From Thermohalobaculum xanthum (GTDB taxonomy: Bacteria > Pseudomonadota > Alphaproteobacteria > Rhodobacterales > Rhodobacteraceae), in the NCBI RefSeq assembly GCF_016623495.1, contig NZ_JAEHHL010000004.1, forward strand, positions 232,503 through 296,502: 64,000 nucleotides of DNA, given 5' to 3'. Below are positions 25,217-34,243 of this stretch, one piece after another. Positions within the stretch are counted from its first letter, which is position 1; every line of letters begins with the position of its first letter. Position numbers and translations under genes: made by a program. A model generated the notes under the pieces. The model was not told the DNA's origin. It did not search any database and saw only the letters and a program-made list of their open reading frames with translations.

Positions 25217-26127
25217 TGCATCCCGCGCCGTCGATCATCGTCTTCACCGTTCTCTCGGGGCTCGGGCTCGGGATGGTGTTCTGGGTGGGGCTGGGTGCCG
25301 GCCCCGATCAGGGTGCCGCGCGCTGGTGGATCACCCTGCTCGCGCTCGGCTTTGCCGCAGCGGGAGGGGCCGCTTCCACCGGCCATCTCGCGCGGCCCGA
25401 CCGGGCCTGGCGGGCGTTCAGCCAATGGCGTTCGTCCTGGCTCTCGCGCGAGGCCTGCCTGATGGTCGCGGCGCTCGGGGCCTTCGCGCTCTACGCGGCG
25501 ATCTGGATGCTTGGCGGCACCCGGTACTGGCTGCTGGGCTGGCTCTCGTCGGTGCTTGCGCTCGCGACCGTCTATGCGACCGCGATGATCTACGCGCAGC
25601 TGCGCACCGTGCCGCGCTGGAGCCTCGCACCCACGCCCCAGATGTTCCTCGCCCTCTCGGCCGTCGGAGGCCTTCTGGGCGTCGGTGCGGCAGCGGCGCT
25701 CGGCGGCGCGTCTGCGCCGTCGGGCTGGGTCGCGCTGGGAATTGCGCTCGCGGCCGGCGTGGCGGTCTGGTGGCAGACGGTCGCGGCGGGGGCCGGGCGG
25801 CGGGCATCAGGCTCGGACATCGGCACGGCAACGGGCCTCGGCCGCCTGGGACGAGTCCGGCTGTTCGAGCCGCCGCATACGGGGCGCAACTACCTGCTCG
25901 ACGAGATGGCCTTCCGCGTGGCGCGCGGGCGCGCGTTCCAGCTTCGCCGCATCGGCGCGGTGCTCGGTTTTCTCGTGCCTCTCGCGCTCGCGCTGCTTGC
26001 CTGGGCGCTGGGCGGGTGGCTGCTCGTGCCAGCGCTGATCTCGCATGTCGCGGGGGTCCTGGCGCTGCGCTGGCTGTTCTTTGCCGAGGCCGAGCATGTC
26101 CAAGCCTTCTATTACGGCATGCGGTGA
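25216..26127 (+). CDS. soeC: Sulfite dehydrogenase membrane anchor SoeC (DmsC/NrfD family)
   Basis: 303 residues with about eight membrane segments and the DmsC/NrfD pattern: STGHLARPDRAWRAFSQWRSSWLSREA near 54-80 (conserved between helices 2 and 3), TVYATAMIYAQLRTVPRW near 118, and a C-terminal AEHVQAFYYG. It anchors SoeAB and transfers electrons to ubiquinone. It starts on the last base of the soeB stop codon (TGATG). The annotation of the whole operon as soe rests on subunit architecture and absence of a Tat signal. Confidence 0.83.
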   Translation: MHPAPSIIVFTVLSGLGLGMVFWVGLGAGPDQGAARWWITLLALGFAAAGGAASTGHLARPDRAWRAFSQWRSSWLSREACLMVAALGAFALYAAIWMLGGTRYWLLGWLSSVLALATVYATAMIYAQLRTVPRWSLAPTPQMFLALSAVGGLLGVGAAAALGGASAPSGWVALGIALAAGVAVWWQTVAAGAGRRASGSDIGTATGLGRLGRVRLFEPPHTGRNYLLDEMAFRVARGRAFQLRRIGAVLGFLVPLALALLAWALGGWLLVPALISHVAGVLALRWLFFAEAEHVQAFYYGMR

Positions 26128-26133
26128 TCGGAC

Positions 26134-26532
26134 GTGACGGGAGAGACCGACCTGGCGGTGCTGCTGCGCGGGATGCGGCCTGTGCTCGATCCGGTGGTCT
26201 ACGGCTTTTCGACCCTTCAACGCGATGCCACGCTGCCGCCCGCGCTCAGGCCGCTGTGCCTGTTCGAGGAGGAGGAGGGCACCACGCTGATCGCGCCGCA
26301 GTCCGATCTGGTCGCGGCGGGGCTCGCGCATCGCCCCGGCTGGGCGCGGATCACGCTGACGGTTCACTCGTCGCTTGAGGCGGTCGGGCTCACCGCTGCG
26401 ATCGCGGCGGCGCTGACCGATGCAGGCATCAGCGCGAACGTCGTCGCGGCCTATTACCACGACCACGTCTTCGTGCCGTGGGACCGTCGCCACGACGCGC
26501 TGACCGCGCTGGAGGCGCTGGGGCAGAACTGA
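26134..26532 (+). CDS. ACT-domain (DUF2241-like) protein
   Basis: 132 residues, GTG start six bases after soeC, so it probably ends the soe operon. Two ACT-like halves are visible: FEEEEGTTLIAPQSDLVAAG, then ARITLTVHSSLEAVGLTAAIAAALTDAGISANVVAAYYHDHVFVP. ACT domains usually bind amino acids as regulatory ligands; stand-alone copies like this have no proven role. A link to sulfite oxidation is only positional. Confidence 0.75.
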   Translation: MTGETDLAVLLRGMRPVLDPVVYGFSTLQRDATLPPALRPLCLFEEEEGTTLIAPQSDLVAAGLAHRPGWARITLTVHSSLEAVGLTAAIAAALTDAGISANVVAAYYHDHVFVPWDRRHDALTALEALGQN

Positions 26533-26550
26533 TCGGCGAGCGGGGCCGGC

Positions 26551-27360
26551 TCAGGCGGTGTTCCCGTTCTGGCGCGCCTTGCGCGGCTTGGTCGCGCGCA
26601 GCTGCTCGTGTCGATGGCGCAGCGCCGCGATTTCCTCGCGCGTGCGCATCCGGTCGGCCTCGTGCAGCGCGGCGGCCACGTAGTCCATGTGCTCCTCGAC
26701 CGCGCGGCGGGCCGCGCGCGGATTGCGCGCGAGCACGGCATCGCGGATCGCGCGATGCTGCTCGAGCAGCATGTCCCGGCCCTTGCGCACGCCGTAGACG
26801 ATGTTGCGGTTGTAGAACACGCCCTGCACCAGGAGCGCATAGAGCGAGCGCATCATGTGCAGCATCACCACGTTGTGCGCGGCCTCGACCACCGACATGT
26901 GAAACTCGGCATCGAGCGCTGCCGCCTCGTCCGGGTTGCGCTTGCCTGCCGCCTCCTCCATGCGCCGGAAAACGGATGCGATGGTCGCGAGATCCGCCTC
27001 GGTCGCATGAACAGCGGCGCGCTCGGCGGCGAGTCCCTCGAGATCCCGCCTGAAGGCGATGTAGTCGAAAAGCGCCGTGTCGTGCGTGGCAAAGAGCTCG
27101 ATCAGCGGCGGGGCAAAGGCCGAGCCCAGCACGTCGGCGATGAAGGTCCCGCCGCCCGGTCGCGCGACCACGAGCCCCCGCTCGTCCAGTTCGGCCAGCG
27201 CCTCGCGCAGGGTGGGGCGCGAGACGTCGAGTTGCTCGGCGAGCTCGCGCTCGGCCGGCAGCCGGTCGCCGGGTCGAAGCACGCCCTGCAGTATGAGTTC
27301 CTCGATCTGGCGCACGATCGCCGAAGATATCCGGTCGGCCGAGATCGGACGGAACGGCAT
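26551..27360 (-). CDS. GntR-family regulator, FadR/FCD subfamily
   Basis: 269 residues. Winged HTH at about 8-75 (IVRQIEELILQGVLRPGDRLPAERELAEQLDVSRPTLREAL is the classic FadR pattern) and a helical FCD domain at about 95-230, with metal-ligand His residues in DAEFHMSVVEAAHN and LLEQHRAI. Such regulators usually repress carboxylate or amino-acid catabolism until the ligand binds the FCD domain. ATG 27360 has AGGGGG ten bases upstream. Divergent from the ABC importer operon with a palindromic operator between them, so that importer is the most likely target. Confidence 0.88.
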   Translation of the reverse strand: MPFRPISADRISSAIVRQIEELILQGVLRPGDRLPAERELAEQLDVSRPTLREALAELDERGLVVARPGGGTFIADVLGSAFAPPLIELFATHDTALFDYIAFRRDLEGLAAERAAVHATEADLATIASVFRRMEEAAGKRNPDEAAALDAEFHMSVVEAAHNVVMLHMMRSLYALLVQGVFYNRNIVYGVRKGRDMLLEQHRAIRDAVLARNPRAARRAVEEHMDYVAAALHEADRMRTREEIAALRHRHEQLRATKPRKARQNGNTA

Positions 27361-27377
27361 TTGAAAAATCCCCCTGC

Positions 27378-27394
27378 GGTCAATTTAGCTGACC
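27378..27394. promoter_or_regulatory. Palindrome, candidate GntR (FCD) operator
   Basis: Perfect 5-bp inverted repeat GGTCA-N7-TGACC, 18 bases upstream of the GntR start codon and in the shared promoter region of the divergent ABC operon. FCD-type regulators commonly bind short, TGGT/ACC-like palindromes of this size. Autorepression and control of 27560-33522 are inferred. Confidence 0.6.
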
Positions 27395-27559
27395 ATACCG
27401 CGCCGATCCCGCGATTGGAAAGCGTTGTGACACAGGGGCAGGGCGGTTCGCGGGGGGATTGCGGTTGCGGCAGGGCGGCGTGAATCTTCCGTTACGAGAA
27501 TCGGGCTTGCCTTGCCCGCTATCGCCTGCACAATCGGGCCATCGAGCGTAGGGGCCGCG

Positions 27560-29341
27560 ATGCGTCAAACTCCGCTTCTCAAGGTTGAAGGACTGTCGAT
27601 CTGCTTCGGACTGCCCGGGGCATCGATCGAAGTGGTTCATGACGTGTCCTTCGAGTTGGCTCCCGGGCGCACGCTGGCTCTGGTCGGAGAATCGGGGTCG
27701 GGCAAAACCCTGACCGGCAAGGCCGTGATGGGCTTGCTGCCGCGCGGCGCGCGCGTGAGCGCGGGGCGCGTCCTGCTCCAGAGGCCCGATGGTCCGGTCG
27801 ACCTTCTGCGCCAGTCTCCGGCCGTGATGCGCCAGATCCGCGGCGCCCAGGTCTCGATGATCTTCCAGGAGCCGATGAGCGCATTCTCGGCCTTGCACAC
27901 GGTCGGGTCGCAGATCTCGGAGGTGCTGCGCGTGCACGGGATGTGCGACGCGGCGGAAGCCCGCAAACGGGCGCTCGACATGCTCGCCGAGGTGGGTTGT
28001 CCGGACGCCGCGCGTGCCTATGCCGCCTATCCGTTCGAGCTCTCGGGCGGGCTGCGTCAGCGCGCGATGATCGCGATGGCGATGATCGGGGCGCCGCGCC
28101 TCGTGATCGCCGACGAGCCGACGACGGCGCTCGACGTCACCACCCAGGCGGTGGTGCTGGACCTGCTTCGGCGGGTCTCGCGCGATCACGGCCTGGCCAC
28201 CGTTCTGATCACTCATGACCTGGGCGTGGTCGCGAACATGGCCGACGAAGTCGTCGTCCTGCGGCGCGGCATGGTCGTGGAGCGTGGTGAAGCTTCCGCC
28301 GTGCTCACCCATCCCGGGCATTCATACACCAAGCGCCTCATCGACGCCGCGCCCCGCGTGCCTGAATCGATCGCGGTGCACGCGCCCCCCGAACGGGACG
28401 ACATCCTGACGGTCGACGGCCTCTCGAAGACCTATCCGGGGCGCCACCGGTCGTTCGGGCGTCCTGCATCCCCGGTCTACGCCCTGAGCGATTTCTCGAT
28501 GCGGCTCGAGCGCGGCCGGACCGTCGCCGTCGTGGGCGAGTCCGGGTCGGGCAAGTCGACCGTGGCGAAGCTGATCCTGCGCGCCGAGCTTCCCGACCCG
28601 GGCGCCACGATCCGGTTCAACCCGCGCGACGGACAGCCGATGGACGTCACGTCGCTCGCGGGCGAGCGGCTGACCGAGTTCCGCCGCAAGGCGCAGATGG
28701 TCTTCCAGGACCCCTTTGCCGCGCTGAGCCCGCGCATGTCGGTGCAGGACATCCTGACCGAGCCACTCGTGATTCACGGTCTCGGGACCCGCAGCGAGCG
28801 ACGCGAGCGCGCCGCCTGGCTGATGGCGCGCGTGGGACTGAGCCCCGATCATCTCGGGCGCTTCCCGCACGCGTTCTCGGGCGGACAGCGCCAGCGGATC
28901 GCCATCGCCCGGGCGCTGGCGCTGAAGCCGGAGCTCCTGGTTCTCGACGAGCCGACTTCGGCGCTCGATGTTTCGGTCCAGGCCGAAGTGCTCGAGCTGA
29001 TGGGCGAGCTGGAGGGTGAACTGGGGCTCTCCTACCTGTTCATCAGCCACAACCTTGCCGTGGTCGCGGCGCTCGCCGACCACGTAATGGTGATGCGGCG
29101 TGGTCGCGTGGTCGAGGAGGGAGCTCCCGACTGCATCTTCAACGACCCGCGCCACCCCTATACTCGCGCGCTGATCGCGGCCAGCCCGGAGCCGGACATG
29201 CATCGTCGGCTCGACCTGACGGCAGTGGCCTGCGGTGCGGGCGAGCCCAATACCTGGCCCGAACCTTTCGGGTATAATGGCGAGGCGGCGCCCCAGTTGA
29301 TCGAGGTCGCGCCGGGGCATCGCGTTCGGAGGGCGGCATGA
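27560..29341 (+). CDS. Peptide/opine-type ABC transporter, fused double ATPase
   Basis: 593 residues with two complete ABC domains in one chain, equivalent to fused DppD-DppF or YejF. First domain: Walker A GESGSGKT at 43-50, signature LSGGLRQR, Walker B VIADEPTTALD. Second domain: GESGSGKS near 338, signature FSGGQRQR, Walker B LVLDEPTSALD. An oligopeptide-type C-terminal HPYTRALI stretch follows the second domain. It powers import of peptides, opines or similar solutes. ATG 27560 has GGGG upstream. Overlaps the solute-binding-protein gene (ATGA). Confidence 0.9.
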   Translation: MRQTPLLKVEGLSICFGLPGASIEVVHDVSFELAPGRTLALVGESGSGKTLTGKAVMGLLPRGARVSAGRVLLQRPDGPVDLLRQSPAVMRQIRGAQVSMIFQEPMSAFSALHTVGSQISEVLRVHGMCDAAEARKRALDMLAEVGCPDAARAYAAYPFELSGGLRQRAMIAMAMIGAPRLVIADEPTTALDVTTQAVVLDLLRRVSRDHGLATVLITHDLGVVANMADEVVVLRRGMVVERGEASAVLTHPGHSYTKRLIDAAPRVPESIAVHAPPERDDILTVDGLSKTYPGRHRSFGRPASPVYALSDFSMRLERGRTVAVVGESGSGKSTVAKLILRAELPDPGATIRFNPRDGQPMDVTSLAGERLTEFRRKAQMVFQDPFAALSPRMSVQDILTEPLVIHGLGTRSERRERAAWLMARVGLSPDHLGRFPHAFSGGQRQRIAIARALALKPELLVLDEPTSALDVSVQAEVLELMGELEGELGLSYLFISHNLAVVAALADHVMVMRRGRVVEEGAPDCIFNDPRHPYTRALIAASPEPDMHRRLDLTAVACGAGEPNTWPEPFGYNGEAAPQLIEVAPGHRVRRAA

Positions 29342-31356
29342 CTCGCTGGTTGGGATCTGTCGGTTACGGAGTGGCCATGATTGGCGCCGCCGTCGCCGCG
29401 AATTGCCGGGCAACCCCTTGGAGGGTGTCGCTGCTCGGGGGCATGGCGATGATGCTCGCGACCGCGCTCGTCCCCTTCTCCGCCGGCGCGACCATCGAGA
29501 CGCCGGACCTGGTGGAGACGGTTTCCGAGGGGAAGCTGCCACCGGTCGGGGCGCGGCTTCCCGATGAGCCAAAGGTCGTCGACCTGCGTGCCAAGGGACG
29601 CAAGCCGGGGGTGCATGGTGGCCTCGTCCGCATGTTTGTCACCCGGGCCAAGGACGTGCGCTACATGGCGGCGTGGGGATATGCCCGGCTGGTCGGATAC
29701 AACGAAGATTACGAGCTCGAGCCGGATATCCTGAAGGCGGTCGAGATCAGCCCGGATGGTCGCAGCTACACGCTGGTGCTGCGCCAGGGTCACCGCTGGT
29801 CCGACGGTCATCCCTTCACGACCGAGGATCTGCGGTACTGGTGGGAGGACGTGGCGCTCAACGAGGAGCTTAGTCCCTCGGGTCCGCCGGTCGAGATGAT
29901 CGTGGGCGGCGCCCTGCCAGAGGTCGAGGTGATCGACGAGACGCGGATCACCTATACTTGGCCGGCACCCAACCCGCGGTTCCTGCCGGCACTGGCGCAG
30001 GCGCGTCCGCTCTACATCTACCGCCCGGCGCATTACGTGAAACAGTTCCATGCCGATTTTGCCGATCCCGACGCGTTGGCAAAGCATGTCGAGGGCTCGA
30101 AGGCGCGCAACTGGGCGCAACTGCACAACGGGATGGATGACCTCTACAAATTCGACAATCCGGAACTCCCGGTGCTGCAGCCCTGGATGAACACGAGCGA
30201 CCGGAACAACCAGCGCTACGTGCTGCAACGCAACCCCTACTATCACCGTGTCGACACGAGCGGCCGGCAGCTGCCCTACATCGATACCGTCGAGCTCGAG
30301 GTCGCCGCCGGCGGGCTGATCCCCGCGAAGGCCACGCTGGGCGAGGCCGATCTGCAGGTCCGCTCGCTCGGTTTCTCGGATGCGCCTGTGCTTAAGAAGA
30401 ACGAGGCGAGCGGTGGGTACGAGACCCATTTGTGGCGCTCGGGCACGGCGTCCGAGGTGGCGATCTATCCCAACCTGACCTACGCGGATCCGGTCTGGCG
30501 CGACGTGTTCCGCGACCTGCGCTTCCGACGAGCGCTGAGCCTCGCGATCAGTCGCAAGGCGATCAACAAGGTGCTCTATTTCGGCCTCGCGAAGGAGCGT
30601 GCGCTCGCGGCGCTCGAGGAGAGCCCGTTCTTCGACGCCGAGGCGGCACATGCCTGGGCGGACTTCGACCTCGACGAGGCCAATCGGCTGCTTGACGAGA
30701 TGGGCCTCACGGAAAGGAATGCCGCGGGTATCCGGCTCCTGCCCGATGGCCGGCCGATGGAAATCGTGATCGAGACCGCCGGCGAGCGGCGCGAAGAGAC
30801 GGATGCCCTGCAGATCGTGGGCGAGACATGGAAGCAGGTCGGTATCCGGCTGCTCGTCAAGACGCTTGACCGCGATATCCTGCGCAACCGCGCCTATGCC
30901 GGGTTGTCGATGATGGTCGCCTGGTATGGCTGGAACAACGGCGTGCCCACGCCGGACGCCCCCCCGTTCGAGCTTGCGCCCGTGGATCAGGCCAACTTCA
31001 CCTGGCCGCGATGGGGACAGTACTATCAGACGAAGGGCGCTGCCGGAGAGGCACCCGACATGCCGGCCGCGATACGCCTGCTCGAGCTCTTCGAGCTGTG
31101 GTCCACCGTGACGACGGATGCCGAGCGTGGCGCCGCGTGGCGCGAGATGCTGGCAATCCATGCCGACCAGGTGCTGGCCATCGGCACGGTCTCCCGGGCT
31201 CCGCTTCCGGTCGTCGCCAACAATCATCTTCGCAATGTGCCGGGCGAGGCTCTCTACGCCTGGGACCCCGGTGCGCAGCTTGGCATCCATCGGATCGACG
31301 AGTTCTGGTACGACGCGCATGAGGACGGCAGCCTCGCGCAGGGCACTCGCCAATGA
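29338..31356 (+). CDS. ABC transporter solute-binding protein, SBP_bac_5 family
   Basis: 672 residues, long for a DppA-type protein but normal for the YejA/opine-like branch. The N-terminus is unusual: a hydrophobic stretch near 10-22, then a likely signal segment MAMMLATALVPFSAGA near 36-51, so either export uses the second segment or the true start is downstream. Body motifs: LEPDILKAVEISPDGRSYTLVLRQGHRWSDG (family motif split over the window), FRRALSLAISRKAIN. Periplasmic; captures a peptide-like or other polar solute. Overlaps its neighbours by ATGA on both sides. Confidence 0.85.
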   Translation: MTRWLGSVGYGVAMIGAAVAANCRATPWRVSLLGGMAMMLATALVPFSAGATIETPDLVETVSEGKLPPVGARLPDEPKVVDLRAKGRKPGVHGGLVRMFVTRAKDVRYMAAWGYARLVGYNEDYELEPDILKAVEISPDGRSYTLVLRQGHRWSDGHPFTTEDLRYWWEDVALNEELSPSGPPVEMIVGGALPEVEVIDETRITYTWPAPNPRFLPALAQARPLYIYRPAHYVKQFHADFADPDALAKHVEGSKARNWAQLHNGMDDLYKFDNPELPVLQPWMNTSDRNNQRYVLQRNPYYHRVDTSGRQLPYIDTVELEVAAGGLIPAKATLGEADLQVRSLGFSDAPVLKKNEASGGYETHLWRSGTASEVAIYPNLTYADPVWRDVFRDLRFRRALSLAISRKAINKVLYFGLAKERALAALEESPFFDAEAAHAWADFDLDEANRLLDEMGLTERNAAGIRLLPDGRPMEIVIETAGERREETDALQIVGETWKQVGIRLLVKTLDRDILRNRAYAGLSMMVAWYGWNNGVPTPDAPPFELAPVDQANFTWPRWGQYYQTKGAAGEAPDMPAAIRLLELFELWSTVTTDAERGAAWREMLAIHADQVLAIGTVSRAPLPVVANNHLRNVPGEALYAWDPGAQLGIHRIDEFWYDAHEDGSLAQGTRQ

Positions 31357-32378
31357 TTCGTTTCCTGCTGCGCAGAACCGTCACGATGGTGCTGACGCTG
31401 GTGGCGGTATCGGCGCTTGTCTTCATCATCATCAACCTGCCGCCCGGCAACTATGTCTCGAACCAGATTGCCGAGATGCGCAGCTCGGGCGAGGCGGCGG
31501 GCGTCGAGCGCGCGGCTGCCCTGATCAAGGAGCACTCGCTCGACCGTCCGTTATGGGAACAATACCTGATCTGGATCGGCGCCGCGCCCGGACCGGCCGG
31601 GTTCAACGGTCTCCTTCAGGGGAACCTCGGTTGGTCGTTCGAATTGGCGCGCCCGGTCGCCGAGGTCGTCGGAGAGACCGCCGGACTGACGGTCATCGTC
31701 AATCTTGCCGCGCTGATGTTCGTCTACCTCGTCGCCTTGCCGCTTGGAACGATCGCTGCGGTGCGGGCGAATTCCTGGATCGACTATATCGCATCGCTGA
31801 TCGGCTATATCGGACTCGCGACGCCGAACTTCCTGCTCGCCCTGATCATGCTGTTCTACGGAGCGCGCTATTTCGACATCCCGATCGGCGGACTCATGGC
31901 GCGCGAGTACGAAGGCGAGCCCATGGGCTGGGACAAGTTCCTCTCGATCCTGACCCATCTGATCGTCCCGACGATCGTCATCGGGACCTCGGCGGCGGCG
32001 GCGGTCATGCGCCGCCTTCGGGCCAACCTGATGGACGAACTCAACAAGCCCTATGTCGAGACGGCAAAGGCCAAGGGCGTGCCGCCGGTCACGCGGGTGG
32101 TACGTTACCCCCTGCGCATGGCGCTCAATCCCTTCGTCGCGGATATCGGCAACCTGGCGCCACAGCTGGTCTCGGGCTCGGTGATGATCTCGGTCGTGAT
32201 GAGCTTGCCGACACTCGGTCCCATCCTGCTGCAAAGCCTGCGCAGCCAGGACATCTTCATGTCGGGCTTCGTGCTGCTCTTCGTCTCCGGCCTGACGCTC
32301 CTGGGAATGCTGATCTCGGACATCCTCCTGGCGGTGCTGGACCCTCGCATCCGGCTCGCGGGCCGGGAGGGCGCGTGA
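31353..32378 (+). CDS. ABC transporter permease (DppB/OppB type)
   Basis: 341 residues, about six membrane segments. Starts MIRFLLRRTVTMVLTLVAVSAL, the usual first helix. The coupling-helix EAA motif region is visible in YVETAKAKGVPPVTRVVRYPLRMALNPF near 234-261. Works with the second permease as the channel. ATGA overlap with the solute-binding-protein gene; the next permease begins one base after the stop. Confidence 0.9.
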   Translation: MIRFLLRRTVTMVLTLVAVSALVFIIINLPPGNYVSNQIAEMRSSGEAAGVERAAALIKEHSLDRPLWEQYLIWIGAAPGPAGFNGLLQGNLGWSFELARPVAEVVGETAGLTVIVNLAALMFVYLVALPLGTIAAVRANSWIDYIASLIGYIGLATPNFLLALIMLFYGARYFDIPIGGLMAREYEGEPMGWDKFLSILTHLIVPTIVIGTSAAAAVMRRLRANLMDELNKPYVETAKAKGVPPVTRVVRYPLRMALNPFVADIGNLAPQLVSGSVMISVVMSLPTLGPILLQSLRSQDIFMSGFVLLFVSGLTLLGMLISDILLAVLDPRIRLAGREGA

Positions 32379-32379
32379 A

Positions 32380-33522
32380 ATGGAGCACTATGTCGCCCCC
32401 GACCGCGGCCACGATGCCGATCTCGACCGGCAGGCGCTGGACCGCGCGGATCTCGACGCGCCGACCCGGGTGCTGGTCTGGCGCAGGTTCCGCCGGCACC
32501 GCCTGGGCGTCTTATGCTTGATCATCCTGGCCCTGGGCTACGCGATCCTGCCCTTCGTCGAGATCCTGTCGCCCTACAATCCGAACGACTTCGACGAGAA
32601 CAATATCTACGCGCCGCCTCAGGGGCTCTATCTGTTCCACGAGGGGGCATATGTCGGGCTCCACACCTATCCGACGGCCACCGTCTACGACATGGAGACG
32701 GGTCTGGTGAAGCGGGTCACGGATCGCAGTGACCCGTTGCCGGTCCCGGTGCTGACGACCTGCGGCGAGCCCTATCACCTGTTCGGTTTCATAGAGGGCC
32801 GCTTCCGCGTCATCTGTCCGCCCGAGGATGGTGAGCTTTTCCTCATTGGATCGGACCGGCTGGGTAGGGACATGTTCAGCCGCATGGTTCACGGGGCCCG
32901 GTTGTCGATGACGGTGGGCCTGATCGGCGTTGTCGTGAGCTTCACGATCGGTCTGATCCTCGGTGGCCTCGCGGGCTATTTCGGCGGGTGGTGCGACGCC
33001 GCGGTGAGCCGGGCGATCGAGATCTTTCGCAGTCTGCCCGAACTGCCGATCTGGCTCGCTCTCTCGGCCGCCGTCCCGGTGAACTGGGGCCCGGTTTCGG
33101 TCTTCGTGATGATCTCGATCATCCTCGGCCTACTCGACTGGCCAGGGCTCGCGCGCGCGGTGCGCTCGAAGTTCCTCGCCCTGCGCGAGGAGGATTACGT
33201 GCGCGCCGCCGAGTTGATGGGGGCGAAGCCCTCGCGCATCATCTGGCGCCACATGATGCCGAACTTCATGAGCCACCTGATCGCCTCGGCCTCGCTCTCG
33301 ATCCCGGCCATGATCCTTGGCGAGACGGCGCTGTCCTTCCTCGGGCTCGGCCTACGGCCGCCGGCGGTGAGCTGGGGCATGATGCTGAACGACGCGCTGA
33401 ACCTCAGCGCGGTCGAGATCTACCCCTGGCTCTTGATGCCGATGGTGCCGGTCATCTTCGCCGTGCTGGCTTTCAGTTTCGTCGGCGACGCGCTGCGGGA
33501 CGCGCTCGACCCCTATTCGTGA
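32380..33522 (+). CDS. ABC transporter permease (DppC/YejE type) with periplasmic insert
   Basis: 380 residues. An N-terminal cytoplasmic stretch and the first helix (LGVLCLIILALGYAILPFVEIL, near 46) are followed by a roughly 100-residue insert before SDRLGRDMFSRMVHGARLS, where the conserved core begins. The insert holds an HLFGF/PPEDGELF stretch and is probably periplasmic, as in YejE-like permeases. The EAA region is YVRAAELMGAKPSRIIWRHMMPNFM. Completes the four-gene importer controlled, by inference, by the divergent GntR regulator. Confidence 0.88.
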   Translation: MEHYVAPDRGHDADLDRQALDRADLDAPTRVLVWRRFRRHRLGVLCLIILALGYAILPFVEILSPYNPNDFDENNIYAPPQGLYLFHEGAYVGLHTYPTATVYDMETGLVKRVTDRSDPLPVPVLTTCGEPYHLFGFIEGRFRVICPPEDGELFLIGSDRLGRDMFSRMVHGARLSMTVGLIGVVVSFTIGLILGGLAGYFGGWCDAAVSRAIEIFRSLPELPIWLALSAAVPVNWGPVSVFVMISIILGLLDWPGLARAVRSKFLALREEDYVRAAELMGAKPSRIIWRHMMPNFMSHLIASASLSIPAMILGETALSFLGLGLRPPAVSWGMMLNDALNLSAVEIYPWLLMPMVPVIFAVLAFSFVGDALRDALDPYS

Positions 33523-33527
33523 CCCGA

Positions 33528-34175
33528 TCAGGGCGTGAAGTTCATCGCGATCGAGATTCTCACGGCATTGCCGAGGTAGGGCCGGACCGCGTGGCTCAGC
33601 CAGGACGGGAAGAGCATCAGCATTCCCTCGGTCGGCTGGGCAAGCTCGCTCGCGCCGATCGACTGTCCGCCGGGCGTGCGGAAGCATAGCTGAGGCGCCA
33701 GCATTGCGGGGGCGACGCCGCGGGGATCCGCCATCTCGAACTCGCCGCCCAAGGCCGGGTTCGAGGCCGCGCCGCCGTCGCGCACGTAGTAGCTCGCCGA
33801 CCAGAAGGCGCCCGGATGGGTATGAAACTCGTTGGCCTGGCCGGCACGGTTGACGTTGGCCCAGCAATTCATGTGCCAGTCGGGGGAAACCGGCTGGCCC
33901 TGGCGGTCGCAGGTCAGTGCCGTGGCCATCTTGCGCGCCAGGTTCAGGACGGTCTCACCCTCGGGGCCGCACCATGTCTCGAAATCGGTGGGCGATTGCC
34001 AGCCCCCGAGGTTCGAGTGGTGCACGCTCGCTACCTCGCGCTCGCGCGCGAAGATCCGGCGCTCGAGCGCGTCGTTGATCCGGGCCGCATCCGGAACGCG
34101 GAAGCTCGCGATCGGCGTCGCGAAGAGATTGCGGACCTGGATTCCCGCCCCGCCCTGCTGATCCGCCGTGCTCAT
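33528..34175 (-). CDS. Putative 2OG-Fe(II) oxygenase, TIGR02466-like
   Basis: 215 residues. Starts with IQVRNLFATPIASFRVPDA, typical of the family, and contains the cupin core with metal residues in ANEFHTHPGAFWSASYYV (near 116-133), then MLMLFPSWLSHAVRPYLG (distal His near 195) and a 2OG-binding Arg in NAVRISIAMNF. Soluble, no signal peptide. Substrate unknown; relatives hydroxylate amino-acid-like or protein substrates. Convergent with the ABC importer operon, five bases apart. Confidence 0.78.
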   Translation of the reverse strand: MSTADQQGGAGIQVRNLFATPIASFRVPDAARINDALERRIFAREREVASVHHSNLGGWQSPTDFETWCGPEGETVLNLARKMATALTCDRQGQPVSPDWHMNCWANVNRAGQANEFHTHPGAFWSASYYVRDGGAASNPALGGEFEMADPRGVAPAMLAPQLCFRTPGGQSIGASELAQPTEGMLMLFPSWLSHAVRPYLGNAVRISIAMNFTP

Positions 34176-34243
34176 GTCGCCTGCCTCGCCGCTGATGGGC
34201 GGCGATCCTAAGGTTGCCCTCGTTGCGGTGCAATCCGTGGACG

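Noticed and set aside
29158..31353. 731-codon minus-strand frame
   Set aside because: Antisense to the solute-binding protein; no family similarity and no ribosome-binding site.
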